A DNA stretch of 64,000 nucleotides from Vibrio fortis (GCF_000695685.1 NZ_JFFR01000023.1:186001-250000), one strand, 5' to 3'. Shown: positions 34,845 through 44,182, counted from the stretch's first letter. Numbers and translations: made by a program. Notes: a model not told the origin generated them from the letters alone.

Positions 34845-36095
34845 ATGCTTAAGCGTGACATGAACATCGCTGATTACGATGCGGATCTATTCGCAGCTAT
34901 CCAAGAAGAAACTCTTCGCCAGGAAGAACACATCGAACTAATCGCTTCAGAAAACTACACAAGCCCACGTGTAATGGAAGCTCAAGGTTCTCAGCTAACA
35001 AACAAATACGCTGAAGGCTACCCAGGCAAGCGTTACTACGGTGGTTGTGAGTACGTAGATAAAGTTGAAACTCTAGCAATCGAACGCGCATGTGAGCTTT
35101 TCGGTGCTGAGTACGCGAACGTACAGCCTCACTCAGGTTCTCAAGCGAACAACGCTGTATACATGGCGCTACTGAACGCAGGCGATACAGTTCTAGGTAT
35201 GAGCCTAGCGCACGGTGGTCACCTAACTCACGGTTCTCCAGTAAACTTCTCTGGTAAGCTTTACAACATCATCCCTTACGGCATCGACGAAGCCGGTCAA
35301 ATCGATTACGAAGAGATGGAAAAGCTAGCTATCGAGAACAAGCCTAAGATGATCATCGGTGGTTTCTCTGCTTACTCTCAAATCTGTGACTGGAAACGCA
35401 TGCGTGAAATCGCGGACAAAGTAGGTGCTTACCTATTCGTAGATATGGCTCACGTAGCTGGCCTAATCGCGGCAGGTGTTTACCCGAACCCAGTACCACA
35501 CGCACACGTTGTTACAACAACAACGCACAAAACGCTAGCAGGCCCACGTGGCGGTCTAATCCTTTCTAACGAAGGCGAAGATCTTTACAAGAAGCTGAAC
35601 TCAGCAGTATTCCCTGGCGGCCAAGGTGGTCCTCTAATGCACGTTATCGCTGGTAAAGCAGTAGCGTTCAAAGAAGCTCTAGAGCCAGAGTTCAAAGAGT
35701 ACCAAGCACGCGTAGTTGCTAACGCAAAAGCAATGGTTGCAGAGTTTATCGCTCGCGGTTACAACATCGTTTCAGGTTCTACAGAGAACCACCTGTTCCT
35801 AGTTGACCTAATCGACAAAGACATCACAGGCAAAGAAGCAGATGCAGCACTAGGTGCAGCAAACATCACAGTAAACAAGAACTCAGTACCAAACGATCCA
35901 CGTAGCCCGTTTGTAACGTCAGGTATCCGTATCGGTTCTCCTTCTATCACTCGTCGCGGTTTCACAGAAGCAGACGCGAAAGAGCTAGCAGGTTGGATCT
36001 GTGACATCCTAGATAACATGGGTGATGAGTCTGTTATCGAAGCAACAAAAGCAAAAGTACTAAATATCTGTAAGCGTCTACCGGTTTACGCTTAA
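34845..36095 (+). CDS. glyA: Serine hydroxymethyltransferase
   Basis: GlyA interconverts serine and glycine with transfer of a one-carbon unit to tetrahydrofolate, the main source of C1 units. The 416 aa match the family length; the PLP lysine is in [16 protein letters not shown] and the N terminus [15 protein letters not shown] matches E. coli (including MLKR before the second Met). Its codon use looks biased, as expected for a highly expressed enzyme. The upstream region holds PurR- and CRP-like sites; the downstream region holds two tandem hairpin units. Confidence 0.98.
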   Translation: MLKRDMNIADYDADLFAAIQEETLRQEEHIELIASENYTSPRVMEAQGSQLTNKYAEGYPGKRYYGGCEYVDKVETLAIERACELFGAEYANVQPHSGSQANNAVYMALLNAGDTVLGMSLAHGGHLTHGSPVNFSGKLYNIIPYGIDEAGQIDYEEMEKLAIENKPKMIIGGFSAYSQICDWKRMREIADKVGAYLFVDMAHVAGLIAAGVYPNPVPHAHVVTTTTHKTLAGPRGGLILSNEGEDLYKKLNSAVFPGGQGGPLMHVIAGKAVAFKEALEPEFKEYQARVVANAKAMVAEFIARGYNIVSGSTENHLFLVDLIDKDITGKEADAALGAANITVNKNSVPNDPRSPFVTSGIRIGSPSITRRGFTEADAKELAGWICDILDNMGDESVIEATKAKVLNICKRLPVYA

Positions 36096-36122
36096 TTTTT
36101 CTTCGTAGAGTGAACGAATTTC

Positions 36123-36372
36123 TGTGTCGCACATACTCATTTGCTAGCGCAAACTCCGTGTGAGCTCCTTGAACTTCGCTCATCTACTTTGAAAAAATGA
36201 TGATTTTGAAGGCTCCTTTATAGGGGCCTTTTTAGTTTTTGAGGTACTGCGTTGTCGAGCATGCTCACTTACATTCGTAAGCTTCGCGTGCTCTCCTAGA
36301 ATTTCAAACAACTACTTTGAAAAACGATGATATTAGAGGCTCCTTCTATAGGAGCCTTTTTTTGTATTTGAG
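36123..36372 (+). repeat. Two tandem ~128-bp hairpin/terminator units downstream of glyA
   Basis: Unit A (about 36123-36245) and unit B (about 36251-36372) align with a constant 128-bp offset over the first half and a single-base gap later, roughly 70% identical by eye. Each has a hairpin near its start (inner stems TTTGC/GCAAA in A and CTTAC/GTAAG in B), a shared CTACTTTGAAAAA segment, and a terminator-like stem before a T run (GGCTCC/GGGGCC at 36211-36228; GGCTCC/GGAGCC at 36338-36356). They fill the gap between glyA and the next, convergent gene. Confidence 0.75.
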
Positions 36373-36392
36373 GGTAGTTCGGTGTGCTCGTT

Positions 36393-36722
36393 CTACTTTT
36401 TGATGCTGAGTAGGGTGCCTGATTTACATTTGAATGAGTAATAATGGCGGCTCTCACTGAATTGACCTAGGCCTTCGCCATCACAGTAGTCGATGTTGAT
36501 ATCGCGCATGATTTCTAGAGTATCTTCATTGCTTAGGGCGAATTTGGAGCCATCTGAGCAGACAATACGAACTCTTTCGTCATGACTCACTGAATAGAGA
36601 TCGACTTCTGTATTGCAGAGTTCAAAAGAGGCTTCACGAAAGTTGTCTTGTTGAGTATTGGAAGCGCAGCCTGCAGTGATGAGCGTTGCTGCGAACACAG
36701 TAAAAAGTCCGAGTTTTTTCAT
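36393..36722 (-). CDS. Small hypothetical lipoprotein
   Basis: The 109-aa protein has a lipoprotein signal peptide (MKKLGLFTVFAATLITAGC) and a Cys-containing mature region (FELCNTEVDL, VRIVCSDG, IDYCDGEG, SFKCKSG). The four Cys probably form two disulfides. I recognise no family motif; the size and Cys pattern faintly recall small periplasmic inhibitors, but that is only an impression. It is monocistronic. Confidence 0.7.
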   Translation of the reverse strand: MKKLGLFTVFAATLITAGCASNTQQDNFREASFELCNTEVDLYSVSHDERVRIVCSDGSKFALSNEDTLEIMRDINIDYCDGEGLGQFSESRHYYSFKCKSGTLLSIKK

Positions 36723-36891
36723 TGTTAATCCTTCACCTTTATTCTTTTTAGCGACGATTTTTGCTTCCTGCTTCGGGTAGCTTTTACAACGACAGGCTTC
36801 GACTCAAGGAGCGTAAGTAGATGTAAAGATATAAAAGTATAGGTACAAATCGATAATTTATAATAAGTTTTTTGCTTTTAACTCGCGTCAA

Positions 36892-36924
36892 TAAAAAAGA
36901 CCAACACGAGGTTGGCCTTTATCA
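36892..36924 (-). terminator. Terminator after the yaeP / DUF4250 pair
   Basis: Read on the minus strand, AAAGGCCAACCTCGTGTTGG is followed by TCTTTTTTATT: stem AAGGCCAAC / GTTGGTCTT. It lies 20 nt beyond the DUF4250 stop. Confidence 0.75.
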
Positions 36925-36943
36925 ATCTAGACGATACGAGGAT

Positions 36944-37135
36944 TTATCGAAATTGTTTCGCTTCTGGTAGGAATTCAAAGCCTGCGGTCGCGAGCTTTGC
37001 TTCGAGTGCAGCTTTATCAATATCGAAGAAGTTAGCGAGTTTATCGAGGTCGCCAGAGAAGTCGTCACGTAGCTTCATGTTTACTATGCTCATTAGCATC
37101 ACAGGATCCATGGTTTCAAAATTCGCTAAGTTCAT
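36944..37135 (-). CDS. DUF4250 family small protein
   Basis: This 63-aa protein matches DUF4250: NLANFETMDPVMLMSIVNMK then a helical DLDKLANFFDIDKAALEAKL segment. Function unknown. It starts 3 nt after yaeP on the same strand and is surely cotranscribed with it. Confidence 0.85.
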   Translation of the reverse strand: MNLANFETMDPVMLMSIVNMKLRDDFSGDLDKLANFFDIDKAALEAKLATAGFEFLPEAKQFR

Positions 37136-37137
37136 GC

Positions 37138-37341
37138 CTAGTCCTCGAAATCAGAGATTAGCAAGTTTGCTGCAGCAAAAGCGGCACGTTCGCGCGCTTC
37201 GCGTGGCAAAGACTCGTCTGCGGCTAAATCGTTGAGTGTTTTCACTGCACATGTAATAGCTTGAGGGATGTAGCCTTGATCGCCACTACCGATTTGAGAA
37301 TAAAGCTCACGAACTAAATCACAACAATCGTATACTTTCAT
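37138..37341 (-). CDS. yaeP: YaeP family protein (UPF0253)
   Basis: This 67-aa protein matches E. coli YaeP in length and pattern: [20 protein letters not shown], then [15 protein letters not shown] and the ending [16 protein letters not shown]. Function unknown. In E. coli yaeP lies near proS and trmO and is followed by rof; here a DUF4250 gene takes that place and proS-trmO are 1-3 kb away on the same strand. Confidence 0.9.
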   Translation of the reverse strand: MKVYDCCDLVRELYSQIGSGDQGYIPQAITCAVKTLNDLAADESLPREARERAAFAAANLLISDFED

Positions 37342-37460
37342 TTCTATACCTAACTAAATGATAACTTCTCTCAATATACACACAGAGAAAAGCAAAAACA
37401 AAGCGCATTCAACGAATATTCAGTTTAGTTTGTTCTTGCTCAAGATCTCATTTTACGAGG

Positions 37461-38129
37461 TTAAATGGTGACCTGTTGTTCTAGCTGTAGTTTCACTTCA
37501 TCGGCTAGGTTTAACTGGCGAGCGAGCTCTTTGAGGTACGCTTTCTCCATGAAGTTCTGCTCATCCACCACAATCAACGAAGCGAGATAGATTTCACTAG
37601 CCTGTTGTGGGCTGGTGGCGAGCTGTGCAATGTCACTTGGGTCTAAAGGTTTATGCAGTTCTTCAGAGACCAGCTTGGTCAGTTGATAGTCTGCGCCCAT
37701 ATTTTCAACCGCTTGTTCTATCTTCGCCATCTCTTCTTCATCAACGTGGCCATCCGCTTTTGAGGCGGCAATCATTGATCGCAGGATCAGCAGGTTATGA
37801 TTAGAATCTTGTTCATCAAAGGTGGCTTGTGGAGATGAGTCCGGTGTGCCTTGTTTGGCTTGGTAATCGTTATAGACTTTATAAGCTAAAGCGCCGAGTG
37901 CTGCAGCGCCTCCAATACCAACCGCCTTTTTGCCGATTTTCTTGGTTTTCTTAGACCCCATTAACGCGCCTAGTAGACCACCACCAATGGCTCCTGCACC
38001 GAGCGCACCGAGTTTACCTTTGTCTTGAGTCAGCCCGCTTAAGCTGGAGGAGCCTTGAGACAGCTTTTGGCTGCCTTGTTTTACCAGATCCGATTGCAAT
38101 GCTTGGTTAAGTAAACTTTTAATATCCAT
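37461..38129 (-). CDS. DUF533 / TerB-like protein (YebE family)
   Basis: This 222-aa protein has an N-terminal helix, a Gly-rich hydrophobic stretch (LGALGAGAIGGGLLGALMG, about 53-71, plausibly membrane-inserted) and a C-terminal TerB-like helical domain with MIAASKADGHVDEEEMAKIE, an Asp-rich metal-binding type motif. The YebE/DUF533 family has no firm function. I start at 38129, which has GGAGG 6 nt upstream; an upstream in-frame ATG at 38309 would add 60 unconserved residues. Confidence 0.88.
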   Translation of the reverse strand: MDIKSLLNQALQSDLVKQGSQKLSQGSSSLSGLTQDKGKLGALGAGAIGGGLLGALMGSKKTKKIGKKAVGIGGAAALGALAYKVYNDYQAKQGTPDSSPQATFDEQDSNHNLLILRSMIAASKADGHVDEEEMAKIEQAVENMGADYQLTKLVSEELHKPLDPSDIAQLATSPQQASEIYLASLIVVDEQNFMEKAYLKELARQLNLADEVKLQLEQQVTI

Positions 38130-38257
38130 GGAACCTCCAGAAATAAACACATTGGAATTGTCTTTAGATTCACTATACGTTCCCGAAGATGAACAGAGGA
38201 TTAACTTACAATGATTTACATTCAGCCTAGGAGAAAGGGAGAAGACGAGGGGTACAA

Positions 38258-38286
38258 AAAAGGCCGCCATGTGGCAGCCTTTTAGA
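38258..38286 (-). terminator. Terminator after proS region (minus strand)
   Basis: Read on the minus strand, AAAGGCTGCCACATGGCGGCCTTTTTTG: stem AAGGCTGCC / GGCGGCCTT with a short loop and T run. It lies 55 nt past the proS stop. Confidence 0.8.
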
Positions 38287-38340
38287 GTTTTAATCGAACA
38301 TAGGTTCAATCGAGTGTTGCTTCAATCGATGACGGTCTGC

Positions 38341-40059
38341 TTACTTAGCAAACTGAGCAGTTACGTGCTCAACGATTGAGTCCATTGCGATTGCTTCTTT
38401 AGTGCCTTCGCGACGGTTCTTGTATTCGAAGTTGCCTTCTTTCATTGAGCGGTCGCCGATCACGATAGTGTGTGGGATACCAATTAGCTCGATGTCAGAG
38501 AACATTACGCCTGGACGCTCTTTACGGTCATCGAATAGTACTTCAATACCCATAGCGGTTAGTTCAGCGTATAGCTTCTCAGCTGCTTCTTTAACTTCAT
38601 CAGACTTGTGCATGTTCATAGGAACGATAGCAACTTGGAAAGGTGCTAGTGCGTCTGGCCAAATGATACCGTATTTATCATGGTTCTGCTCGATTGCAGA
38701 AGCAACAACACGTGATACACCGATACCGTAACAACCCATCTCAAGGATAACGTTCTTACCGTCAGGACCAAGCACGCCACAGTTCATCGCTTGTGAGTAA
38801 ACGTTACCTAGTTGGAAGATATGACCCACTTCGATACCACGTTTAAGCTGAAGTGTACCTTTACCACATGGGCTTAGGTCGCCTTCGATTACGTTACGTA
38901 GATCTTCTACTTGAGCAAGCTCAACGTCACGACCCCAGTTGATACCGAAGTAGTGCTTACCGTCTACGTTTGCACCAGCGCCAAAGTCGCTCATTACAGC
39001 AACAGAGCGGTCAACGATGAATGGTAGCTCTAGGCCTACAGGACCAAGTGAACCTGGACCAGCGCCAACTAGTGCACGGATTTCTTCTTCAGAAGCCATC
39101 TCTAGTGGAGAAGCAACTTGTGGAAGGTTTTCCGCTTTCACTTCGTTCAGTTCGTGGTCGCCACGGATGATTAGAGCAATGATGTCTGCATCTACTTCAT
39201 CAGAAGCTTTAACGAATAGAGTCTTAACTGTTTTCTCGATTGCTAGACCGTGTTGCTCTACCAACTCAGCGATAGTTTTCGCGTTTGGAGTGTCAACCAG
39301 TTCCATCTCTTGAGTTGGAGCCGCAGCTTCTTCAGTTGGAGCAAGTGCTTCAGCTTTCTCGATGTTTGCTGCGTAATCAGATTCTGTTGAGAATGCGATT
39401 AGGTCTTCACCGCTTTCAGCTAGTACGTGGAACTCTTGAGAGCCACTACCACCGATAGCACCTGAGTCTGCTAGTACTGGACGGTACTCAAGACCCATGC
39501 GGTCGAATGCTTTACAGTAAGCATCGTGCATCGCTTGGTAAGACTTTTCTAGACCTGCTTTGTCGATATCGAAGCTGTACGCATCCATCATGCTGAATTC
39601 ACGTGCACGCATTACGCCGAAACGTGGACGACGCTCATCGCGGAACTTAGTTTGAATCTGGTACAAGTTCAGTGGTAGCTGTTTGTACGAGTTTACTTCG
39701 TTACGAACTAGGCTAGTGATCACTTCTTCAGCTGTTGGGCTAAGAACAAACGGACGAGAGTGACGGTCAGTAAAGCGCAGCAGTTCTGGGCCCATTTTTT
39801 CGCTGCGACCAGTCTCTTCCCATAGTTCAAACGGCTGCACTACGGGCATTAAAGTCTCAACTGCACCTGCATTATCGATCTCTTGGCGAACGATGTTTTC
39901 GACTTTACGCAGTACACGCAGACCGGTAGGTAGCCAAGTGTATAAACCTGAAGCTAGCTTACGGATCATACCTGCACGTAGCATCAGCTGGTGGCTGATA
40001 ACTTCTGCGTCGTTTGGAGTCTCTTTCAGAGTAGAAAGAAGATAGTTACTGGTACGCAT
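38341..40059 (-). CDS. proS: Prolyl-tRNA synthetase (bacterial type)
   Basis: ProS charges tRNA-Pro. The 572-aa class II enzyme has motif 2 [20 protein letters not shown] followed by MMDAYSFD, a YbaK-type editing insertion (about 225-385, removes Ala-tRNA-Pro), motif 3 [18 protein letters not shown] and a C-terminal anticodon-binding domain (about 475-572). trmO lies 100 bp upstream on the same strand, as in E. coli. Confidence 0.98.
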   Translation of the reverse strand: MRTSNYLLSTLKETPNDAEVISHQLMLRAGMIRKLASGLYTWLPTGLRVLRKVENIVRQEIDNAGAVETLMPVVQPFELWEETGRSEKMGPELLRFTDRHSRPFVLSPTAEEVITSLVRNEVNSYKQLPLNLYQIQTKFRDERRPRFGVMRAREFSMMDAYSFDIDKAGLEKSYQAMHDAYCKAFDRMGLEYRPVLADSGAIGGSGSQEFHVLAESGEDLIAFSTESDYAANIEKAEALAPTEEAAAPTQEMELVDTPNAKTIAELVEQHGLAIEKTVKTLFVKASDEVDADIIALIIRGDHELNEVKAENLPQVASPLEMASEEEIRALVGAGPGSLGPVGLELPFIVDRSVAVMSDFGAGANVDGKHYFGINWGRDVELAQVEDLRNVIEGDLSPCGKGTLQLKRGIEVGHIFQLGNVYSQAMNCGVLGPDGKNVILEMGCYGIGVSRVVASAIEQNHDKYGIIWPDALAPFQVAIVPMNMHKSDEVKEAAEKLYAELTAMGIEVLFDDRKERPGVMFSDIELIGIPHTIVIGDRSMKEGNFEYKNRREGTKEAIAMDSIVEHVTAQFAK

Positions 40060-40159
40060 TCTATGGTATCCGTTTCATCATAAATTAAAGAAAATTCACT
40101 GCAGCTTTTGCCACAATAAATCCGATTTAGCCGCATATAATATCAGCCTATTTAGGATC

Positions 40160-40855
40160 TCAAAAGCGTTCAATGTCAGTAACATTGATGAAAAGTGCCT
40201 CAACAGTGAATTTCACGTTCAGATCGAACAAATTTACTGCATATTCCTTGGAATCTGGCTTGCCTTTCCTATAAGCAGGACGAGGATCTTGGGCAAGCAC
40301 CTCTTTGATCACGGCGATCATATGACGGCCATTTGGGTGTTGACTGAGTTTATGCTGCGCTTGTTGAGAGAAATTAACTTCTAATGTCATCGGCTCTTCG
40401 GTCGCAAAACCCCCTTGTGCATCTGGAATGGAATCTGAGTAGGGGATGTAGGGTTTGATGTCGATAATTGGTGTGCCATCAACCAAATCAACACTGCCCA
40501 ATTCTAGGTAAGTTTGGCCTTTCTCTTGCGTGACGCCCTTTAGCTCTATTGCTGACATGCCAATACCGTTTGGTCTAAAAGTGGCTCTAGAAGCAAACAC
40601 GCCAACTCTATCGTTGCCACCCAAGCGTGGTGGGCGAACCGTAGGCTTCCAGCCTGCTTGTAAGTTTTGGTCGAATAGAAACAGCAACCAAACATGGCTG
40701 AATTGCTCTATGTCTCGCACTGACTCTAAGCAGTTCGCGGCTCCTGATAGTTTGATGCGAGCACGTGCTGAAGGCACTAACCTTGGTTGTCTAGGTACGG
40801 CAAACTTCTCTTTATATGGCGATTCTATAAAACCAATAGGCTCAATTGTGTACAT
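40160..40855 (-). CDS. trmO: tRNA (N6-threonylcarbamoyladenosine-37-N6)-methyltransferase TrmO
   Basis: TrmO N6-methylates t6A37 in tRNA-Thr. The 231-aa protein has the SAM-binding beta-barrel VirR/TsaA fold: IGFIESPYKEKFAVPRQPRL at the N terminus, then GVFASRATFRPNGIGMSAIEL and the VDGTPIIDIKPYIPYSDS signature. It is divergent from rpmE2; the shared 120-bp gap holds Fur- and Zur-type boxes. Confidence 0.95.
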   Translation of the reverse strand: MYTIEPIGFIESPYKEKFAVPRQPRLVPSARARIKLSGAANCLESVRDIEQFSHVWLLFLFDQNLQAGWKPTVRPPRLGGNDRVGVFASRATFRPNGIGMSAIELKGVTQEKGQTYLELGSVDLVDGTPIIDIKPYIPYSDSIPDAQGGFATEEPMTLEVNFSQQAQHKLSQHPNGRHMIAVIKEVLAQDPRPAYRKGKPDSKEYAVNLFDLNVKFTVEALFINVTDIERF

Positions 40856-40917
40856 GTTTTGGGCGTCTCAACTTACGATTTGTGGCAAAAATATCATAAA
40901 ACCGCTTGTGTTTCTTT

Positions 40918-40932
40918 TGATAATAATTATCA
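40918..40932. promoter_or_regulatory. Fur box (exact 7-1-7 palindrome)
   Basis: TGATAAT-A-ATTATCA is a perfect match to the 7-1-7 Fur consensus. It lies between trmO and rpmE2, immediately before the Zur box, and overlaps a possible TTGATA -35 (40917-40922) of the rpmE2 promoter. Confidence 0.75.
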
Positions 40933-40935
40933 TTT

Positions 40936-40958
40936 GCAATGTTATATCATAACAATTA
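40936..40958 (+). promoter_or_regulatory. Zur box upstream of rpmE2-rpmJ2
   Basis: The 23-mer beginning GCAATGTTATATCATAACA matches the gammaproteobacterial Zur consensus GAAATGTTATANTATAACAT in about 19 of 22 scored positions, and its position 18 bp before the rpmE2 ATG is right for repression when zinc is sufficient. Confidence 0.82.
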
Positions 40959-40975
40959 AATGATGGAGTAAAGAA

Positions 40976-41236
40976 ATGAAGCCGAATATTCACCCAGAGT
41001 ACCGTACTGTTGTTTTTCACGATACGAGTGTTGATGAGTATTTTCTAATAGGTTCGACCCTAAAAACTGATCGTACTATCGAATGGGAAGATGGTAACAC
41101 CTACCCGTACTTCACGATTGAAGTGTCGTCGAAATCACATCCTTTCTATACCGGAAAGCAGCGCGTGATCCATAAAGAAGGTCGCGTGGCGAACTTTACA
41201 CGCCGCTTTGGTCAATTCAGTAAAGGAGAGAAGTAA
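40976..41236 (+). CDS. rpmE2: Ribosomal protein bL31 type B (zinc-independent paralogue)
   Basis: This 86-aa protein is the C-minus form of L31: it lacks the CxxC pairs that bind zinc in the standard form and keeps [20 protein letters not shown] and [20 protein letters not shown]. Such paralogues replace the zinc-binding form in zinc starvation, freeing zinc. GGAG precedes the ATG. A Zur box upstream and rpmJ2 directly downstream support this. Confidence 0.97.
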   Translation: MKPNIHPEYRTVVFHDTSVDEYFLIGSTLKTDRTIEWEDGNTYPYFTIEVSSKSHPFYTGKQRVIHKEGRVANFTRRFGQFSKGEK

Positions 41237-41362
41237 ATGAAAGTCGTTAAATCCCTAAAAAGCGCTAAAAGTCGTCACCCTGACTGCCAAATCGTGAAGC
41301 GAAGAGGGCGCCTTTATGTAATCTGCAAAACCAATCCAAGATTCAAAGCGGTGCAAAAGTAG
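41237..41362 (+). CDS. rpmJ2: Ribosomal protein bL36 type B (zinc-independent paralogue)
   Basis: This 41-aa protein begins immediately after the rpmE2 stop (AAAGGAGAGAAG-TAA-ATG, the Shine-Dalgarno lying within rpmE2). The sequence [20 protein letters not shown] then [21 protein letters not shown] is the type-B L36 pattern, without the CxxC zinc ligands of the standard form. It is shorter than many ORF-length cutoffs and easily missed. Confidence 0.95.
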   Translation: MKVVKSLKSAKSRHPDCQIVKRRGRLYVICKTNPRFKAVQK

Positions 41363-41749
41363 GCGTCAATGGCATGTGAAAAGCATGTAAAAATCGGAGA
41401 TGAGGTCACATTTTTCATTATTAGGCAGTGATCTCTTTCTCTAACGAGCATTTTAACGATTTTAGAAGGTTTTTTATCGTACGGAGTAATTTTAGTCGCA
41501 GTTGAATCAAGTAGTTAGGGTACGACGTATAAACAGAATGAATGTATTTATATGAATTATTAATCTGTTATTTGTGTTTAAATTGGTGTTATTTGCTAAT
41601 TTTTTGTTCGAATGGCGTTAATTTATATGATTTGTTACACACTTTGTAACATTTTGCATTTCTAATTGACTGTTTTGTCGAGTACTCTGCGCCTGCAATT
41701 TGAACATTTTTGTCACATTTGCATAGGAATCACTACAAGGAGGGAACTG
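41363..41749. other. AT-rich intergenic region with an inverted repeat before the AbgT gene
   Basis: No gene is visible in these 387 bp. The only marked structure is TGTTACA-CACTT-TGTAACA (41633-41651), a perfect 7-bp inverted repeat with a 5-nt spacer, about 100 bp upstream of the transporter ATG, which could be an operator. I see no convincing terminator after rpmJ2. Confidence 0.5.
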
Positions 41750-43336
41750 ATGAGTTCATCAGCTTCGATAAAAAACAACTCACCAAAGAAACCTATTTTT
41801 ACCCGTTTTCTCGATGGTGTTGAGTATTTGGGGAATCTATTACCCCACCCGATCACTCTTTTCGCAATCTTCTGTGTCGCAATCTTAGTTACTTCAGGTA
41901 TCGCAGGTTACTTTGAAGTGTCTGTTATGGACCCTCGTCCAGAAGGTGCACCTGGTCGTGCTGCAGACGGCATGATCCACGTTGTAAGCTTACTTAATGC
42001 TGAAGGCTTACAACTTATCGTAACGAATCTCGTTAAAAACTTTGTTGGCTTTGCGCCATTAGGTACTGTGCTTGTTGCAATGCTAGGTGTAGCGATTGCT
42101 GAGCACTCAGGTCTACTATCTGCTGCGATGCGTGGCATGGTAATGGGCGCATCTAAGCGTATGGTTACTGTAACTGTGGTATTCGCAGGTATCATTTCTA
42201 ACACGGCTTCTGAGCTTGGTTACGTGGTACTTATCCCACTTGCAGCAATGCTTTTCCACTCTTTAGGCCGTCACCCTCTTGCTGGTCTAGCGGCAGCATT
42301 CGCTGGTGTATCTGGTGGTTACTCTGCAAACCTTCTAATCGGTACGGTTGATCCACTGCTTTCTGGTATTACAGAAACAGCAGCACAAATGATCGACCCG
42401 ACTTACACAGTTGGTCCTGAGTCAAACTGGTACTTCATGTTTGTTTCTACTTTCTTCATCGCAATTACGGGTGCATTCGTAACTGAGAAGATTGTTGAAC
42501 CAAAACTGGGTAAATACAATGACGAAGAAGCGTCTGAAGATTTATCAAACGATTCAATGGGCAAGCTGACAGACGTTGAGAAGAAAGGCCTTAAGCTAGC
42601 TGGTATCGCAGTACTAGCTGTTTCAGCTCTTCTTGCTTGGACGATTGTTCCTGAAGACGGTGTTCTACGCTCTGCAGCGGGCACGGTAGCAGGTTCTCCG
42701 TTCCTTAAGAGTATCGTAGCGTTCATCTTCGTATTCTTCGCAGTTCCTGGTTTCGTTTACGGTAAAGTTACCGGCACAATGAAAACTGACCGCGACGTTA
42801 TCGATGCAATGTCTAAGTCTATGTCTTCTATGGGCATGTACATCGTACTTGTATTTTTCGCAGCTCAGTTTGTTGCTTTCTTCAAGTGGACTAACTTCGG
42901 TCAAGTATTCGCAGTAGCGGGTGCAAGCTTCCTACAAGACATCGGCCTAACAGGTCCAATGTTGTTCTTCGCATTCATCCTAATGTGTGGCTTCATTAAC
43001 CTGATGATCGGTTCAGCTTCTGCTCAGTGGGCAGTAACAGCACCTATCTTTGTTCCAATGCTAATGCTTGTTGGTTACGCACCAGAAACGATTCAAGCAG
43101 CTTACCGTATCGGCGATTCAACAACGAACATCATTACTCCAATGATGAGCTACTTCGGTCTTATCCTTGCAGTAGCAACGCGTTACATGAAGAACCTAGG
43201 TATTGGTACACTCATCGCAACTATGCTTCCATACTCGATTGTATTCATCGTTGGTTGGAGCTTAATGTTCTACGTATGGGTATTCGTATTCGGTCTACCT
43301 GTAGGTCCTGGCGCTGCAACTTACTACACGCCTTAG
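41750..43336 (+). CDS. AbgT family transporter (p-aminobenzoyl-glutamate / MtrF type)
   Basis: This 528-aa inner-membrane transporter has many hydrophobic helices, and motifs characteristic of AbgT/MtrF: FLDGVEYLGNLLPHPITLF at the start, APLGTVLVAMLGVAIAEHSG, GSASAQWAVTAPIFVPML and RIGDSTTNIITPMMSYFGL. Characterised members import p-aminobenzoyl-glutamate or export sulfonamides; the substrate here cannot be told. I start at ATG 41750 with AAGGAGG 6 nt upstream. It is monocistronic with its own terminator. Confidence 0.92.
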   Translation: MSSSASIKNNSPKKPIFTRFLDGVEYLGNLLPHPITLFAIFCVAILVTSGIAGYFEVSVMDPRPEGAPGRAADGMIHVVSLLNAEGLQLIVTNLVKNFVGFAPLGTVLVAMLGVAIAEHSGLLSAAMRGMVMGASKRMVTVTVVFAGIISNTASELGYVVLIPLAAMLFHSLGRHPLAGLAAAFAGVSGGYSANLLIGTVDPLLSGITETAAQMIDPTYTVGPESNWYFMFVSTFFIAITGAFVTEKIVEPKLGKYNDEEASEDLSNDSMGKLTDVEKKGLKLAGIAVLAVSALLAWTIVPEDGVLRSAAGTVAGSPFLKSIVAFIFVFFAVPGFVYGKVTGTMKTDRDVIDAMSKSMSSMGMYIVLVFFAAQFVAFFKWTNFGQVFAVAGASFLQDIGLTGPMLFFAFILMCGFINLMIGSASAQWAVTAPIFVPMLMLVGYAPETIQAAYRIGDSTTNIITPMMSYFGLILAVATRYMKNLGIGTLIATMLPYSIVFIVGWSLMFYVWVFVFGLPVGPGAATYYTP

Positions 43337-43363
43337 TACTGAATCGTGAGTTCATGATGAATG

Positions 43364-43394
43364 TAAAAGCCTGCACAGTGTGCAGGTTTTTTGT
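43364..43394 (+). terminator. Terminator after the AbgT transporter gene
   Basis: The stem AACCTGCACA-like AAAGCCTGCAC / GTGCAGGTTTTTT (43365-43392) with a 2-4 nt loop and T run lies about 30 nt after the stop. Confidence 0.85.
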
Positions 43395-43452
43395 TCATGT
43401 CGTAGTTAGTTATAAACAACTCATAGAAGAGCTAATAGCGAGTATTAAAAGA

Positions 43453-44182
43453 CTACAGGCCTGCAAAACGATAGGTTAAACCTACCTCTAATGACCAACC
43501 TATGTCTCTTTGGATAAGCGGGCTATCTGTATCATGGTGAATAAACTCAGCCTTACTGATACCAATCCAGTGAGGGGTAAAATCATAGAGTCCTATCACA
43601 CCAGCCTCATAAACAAACGTCCCGTCTGCATCAAAGGCGGCTAAGCCAGATGCGGTCGATTCTGCTGCGCTTATCCCATAAAGATGATTTGAGAGTTTTT
43701 CGTCGCGATAGTCGACTTCAAAGTAGGGGGTAAGGGTAAATGCAGAGTCCCAAGTATCAAGTGTGCGTCCTAGGTGCAGCTGAATTTCATAGCCTTCATG
43801 CTCTGAGGTTACATCATGCAGAAAAGTCACACGCGCGCCAACAGTGCCGAGTGTTAGGCCGAGTTCACCACTTCCGTCTCTGTCTTCAATACCATTAGGT
43901 AAGTCGGTAAAGGTATCGGACACTTCGGCGAAGCGCCACTGACCAGAAAGACCAACATAAGGTAAGACCTGCCAATTGGCTAAGCTGCCGTCAACAAATC
44001 CAATAGGGCCTGAATAGAAAAGGTTGGGTGTAGCACCGACTTGAGTTGAGTCCTTGGTTGAAAAGACGCTTTCACCTACAGTGAGTGAGGCTACCACCCA
44101 CAATACCATATTCTTCACTGGCAAAAGTGGGGTAACTGGCAGTGATAGCCAGGGCAAGTGGAAGGGCGATGCGAGACATCAT
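43453..44182 (-). pseudogene. MipA/OmpV-family outer membrane protein gene with a 4-bp frameshift
   Basis: The long frame (stop at 43453) encodes about 210 residues of an OmpV/MipA-type barrel ending GWSLEVGLTYRFAGL but lacks a signal peptide. The missing start is in another frame: ATGATG at 44177-44182 gives a clean signal peptide MMSRIALPLALAITASYPTFA then SEEYGIVGGSLT, after which it hits a stop. The frames join at a duplicated tetranucleotide (GTGAGTGA on the + strand, about 44081-44088); deleting one copy restores SEEYGIVGGSLTVGESVFS. So the gene is disrupted, phase-variable or misread. In MipA relatives the intact length is about 240-250 aa. Confidence 0.85.

Noticed and set aside
43027..43479. 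150-codon frame overlapping the 3' end of the AbgT gene
   Set aside because: It is a shifted frame of the transporter with a Cys/Arg-rich, motif-free product that runs through the terminator.
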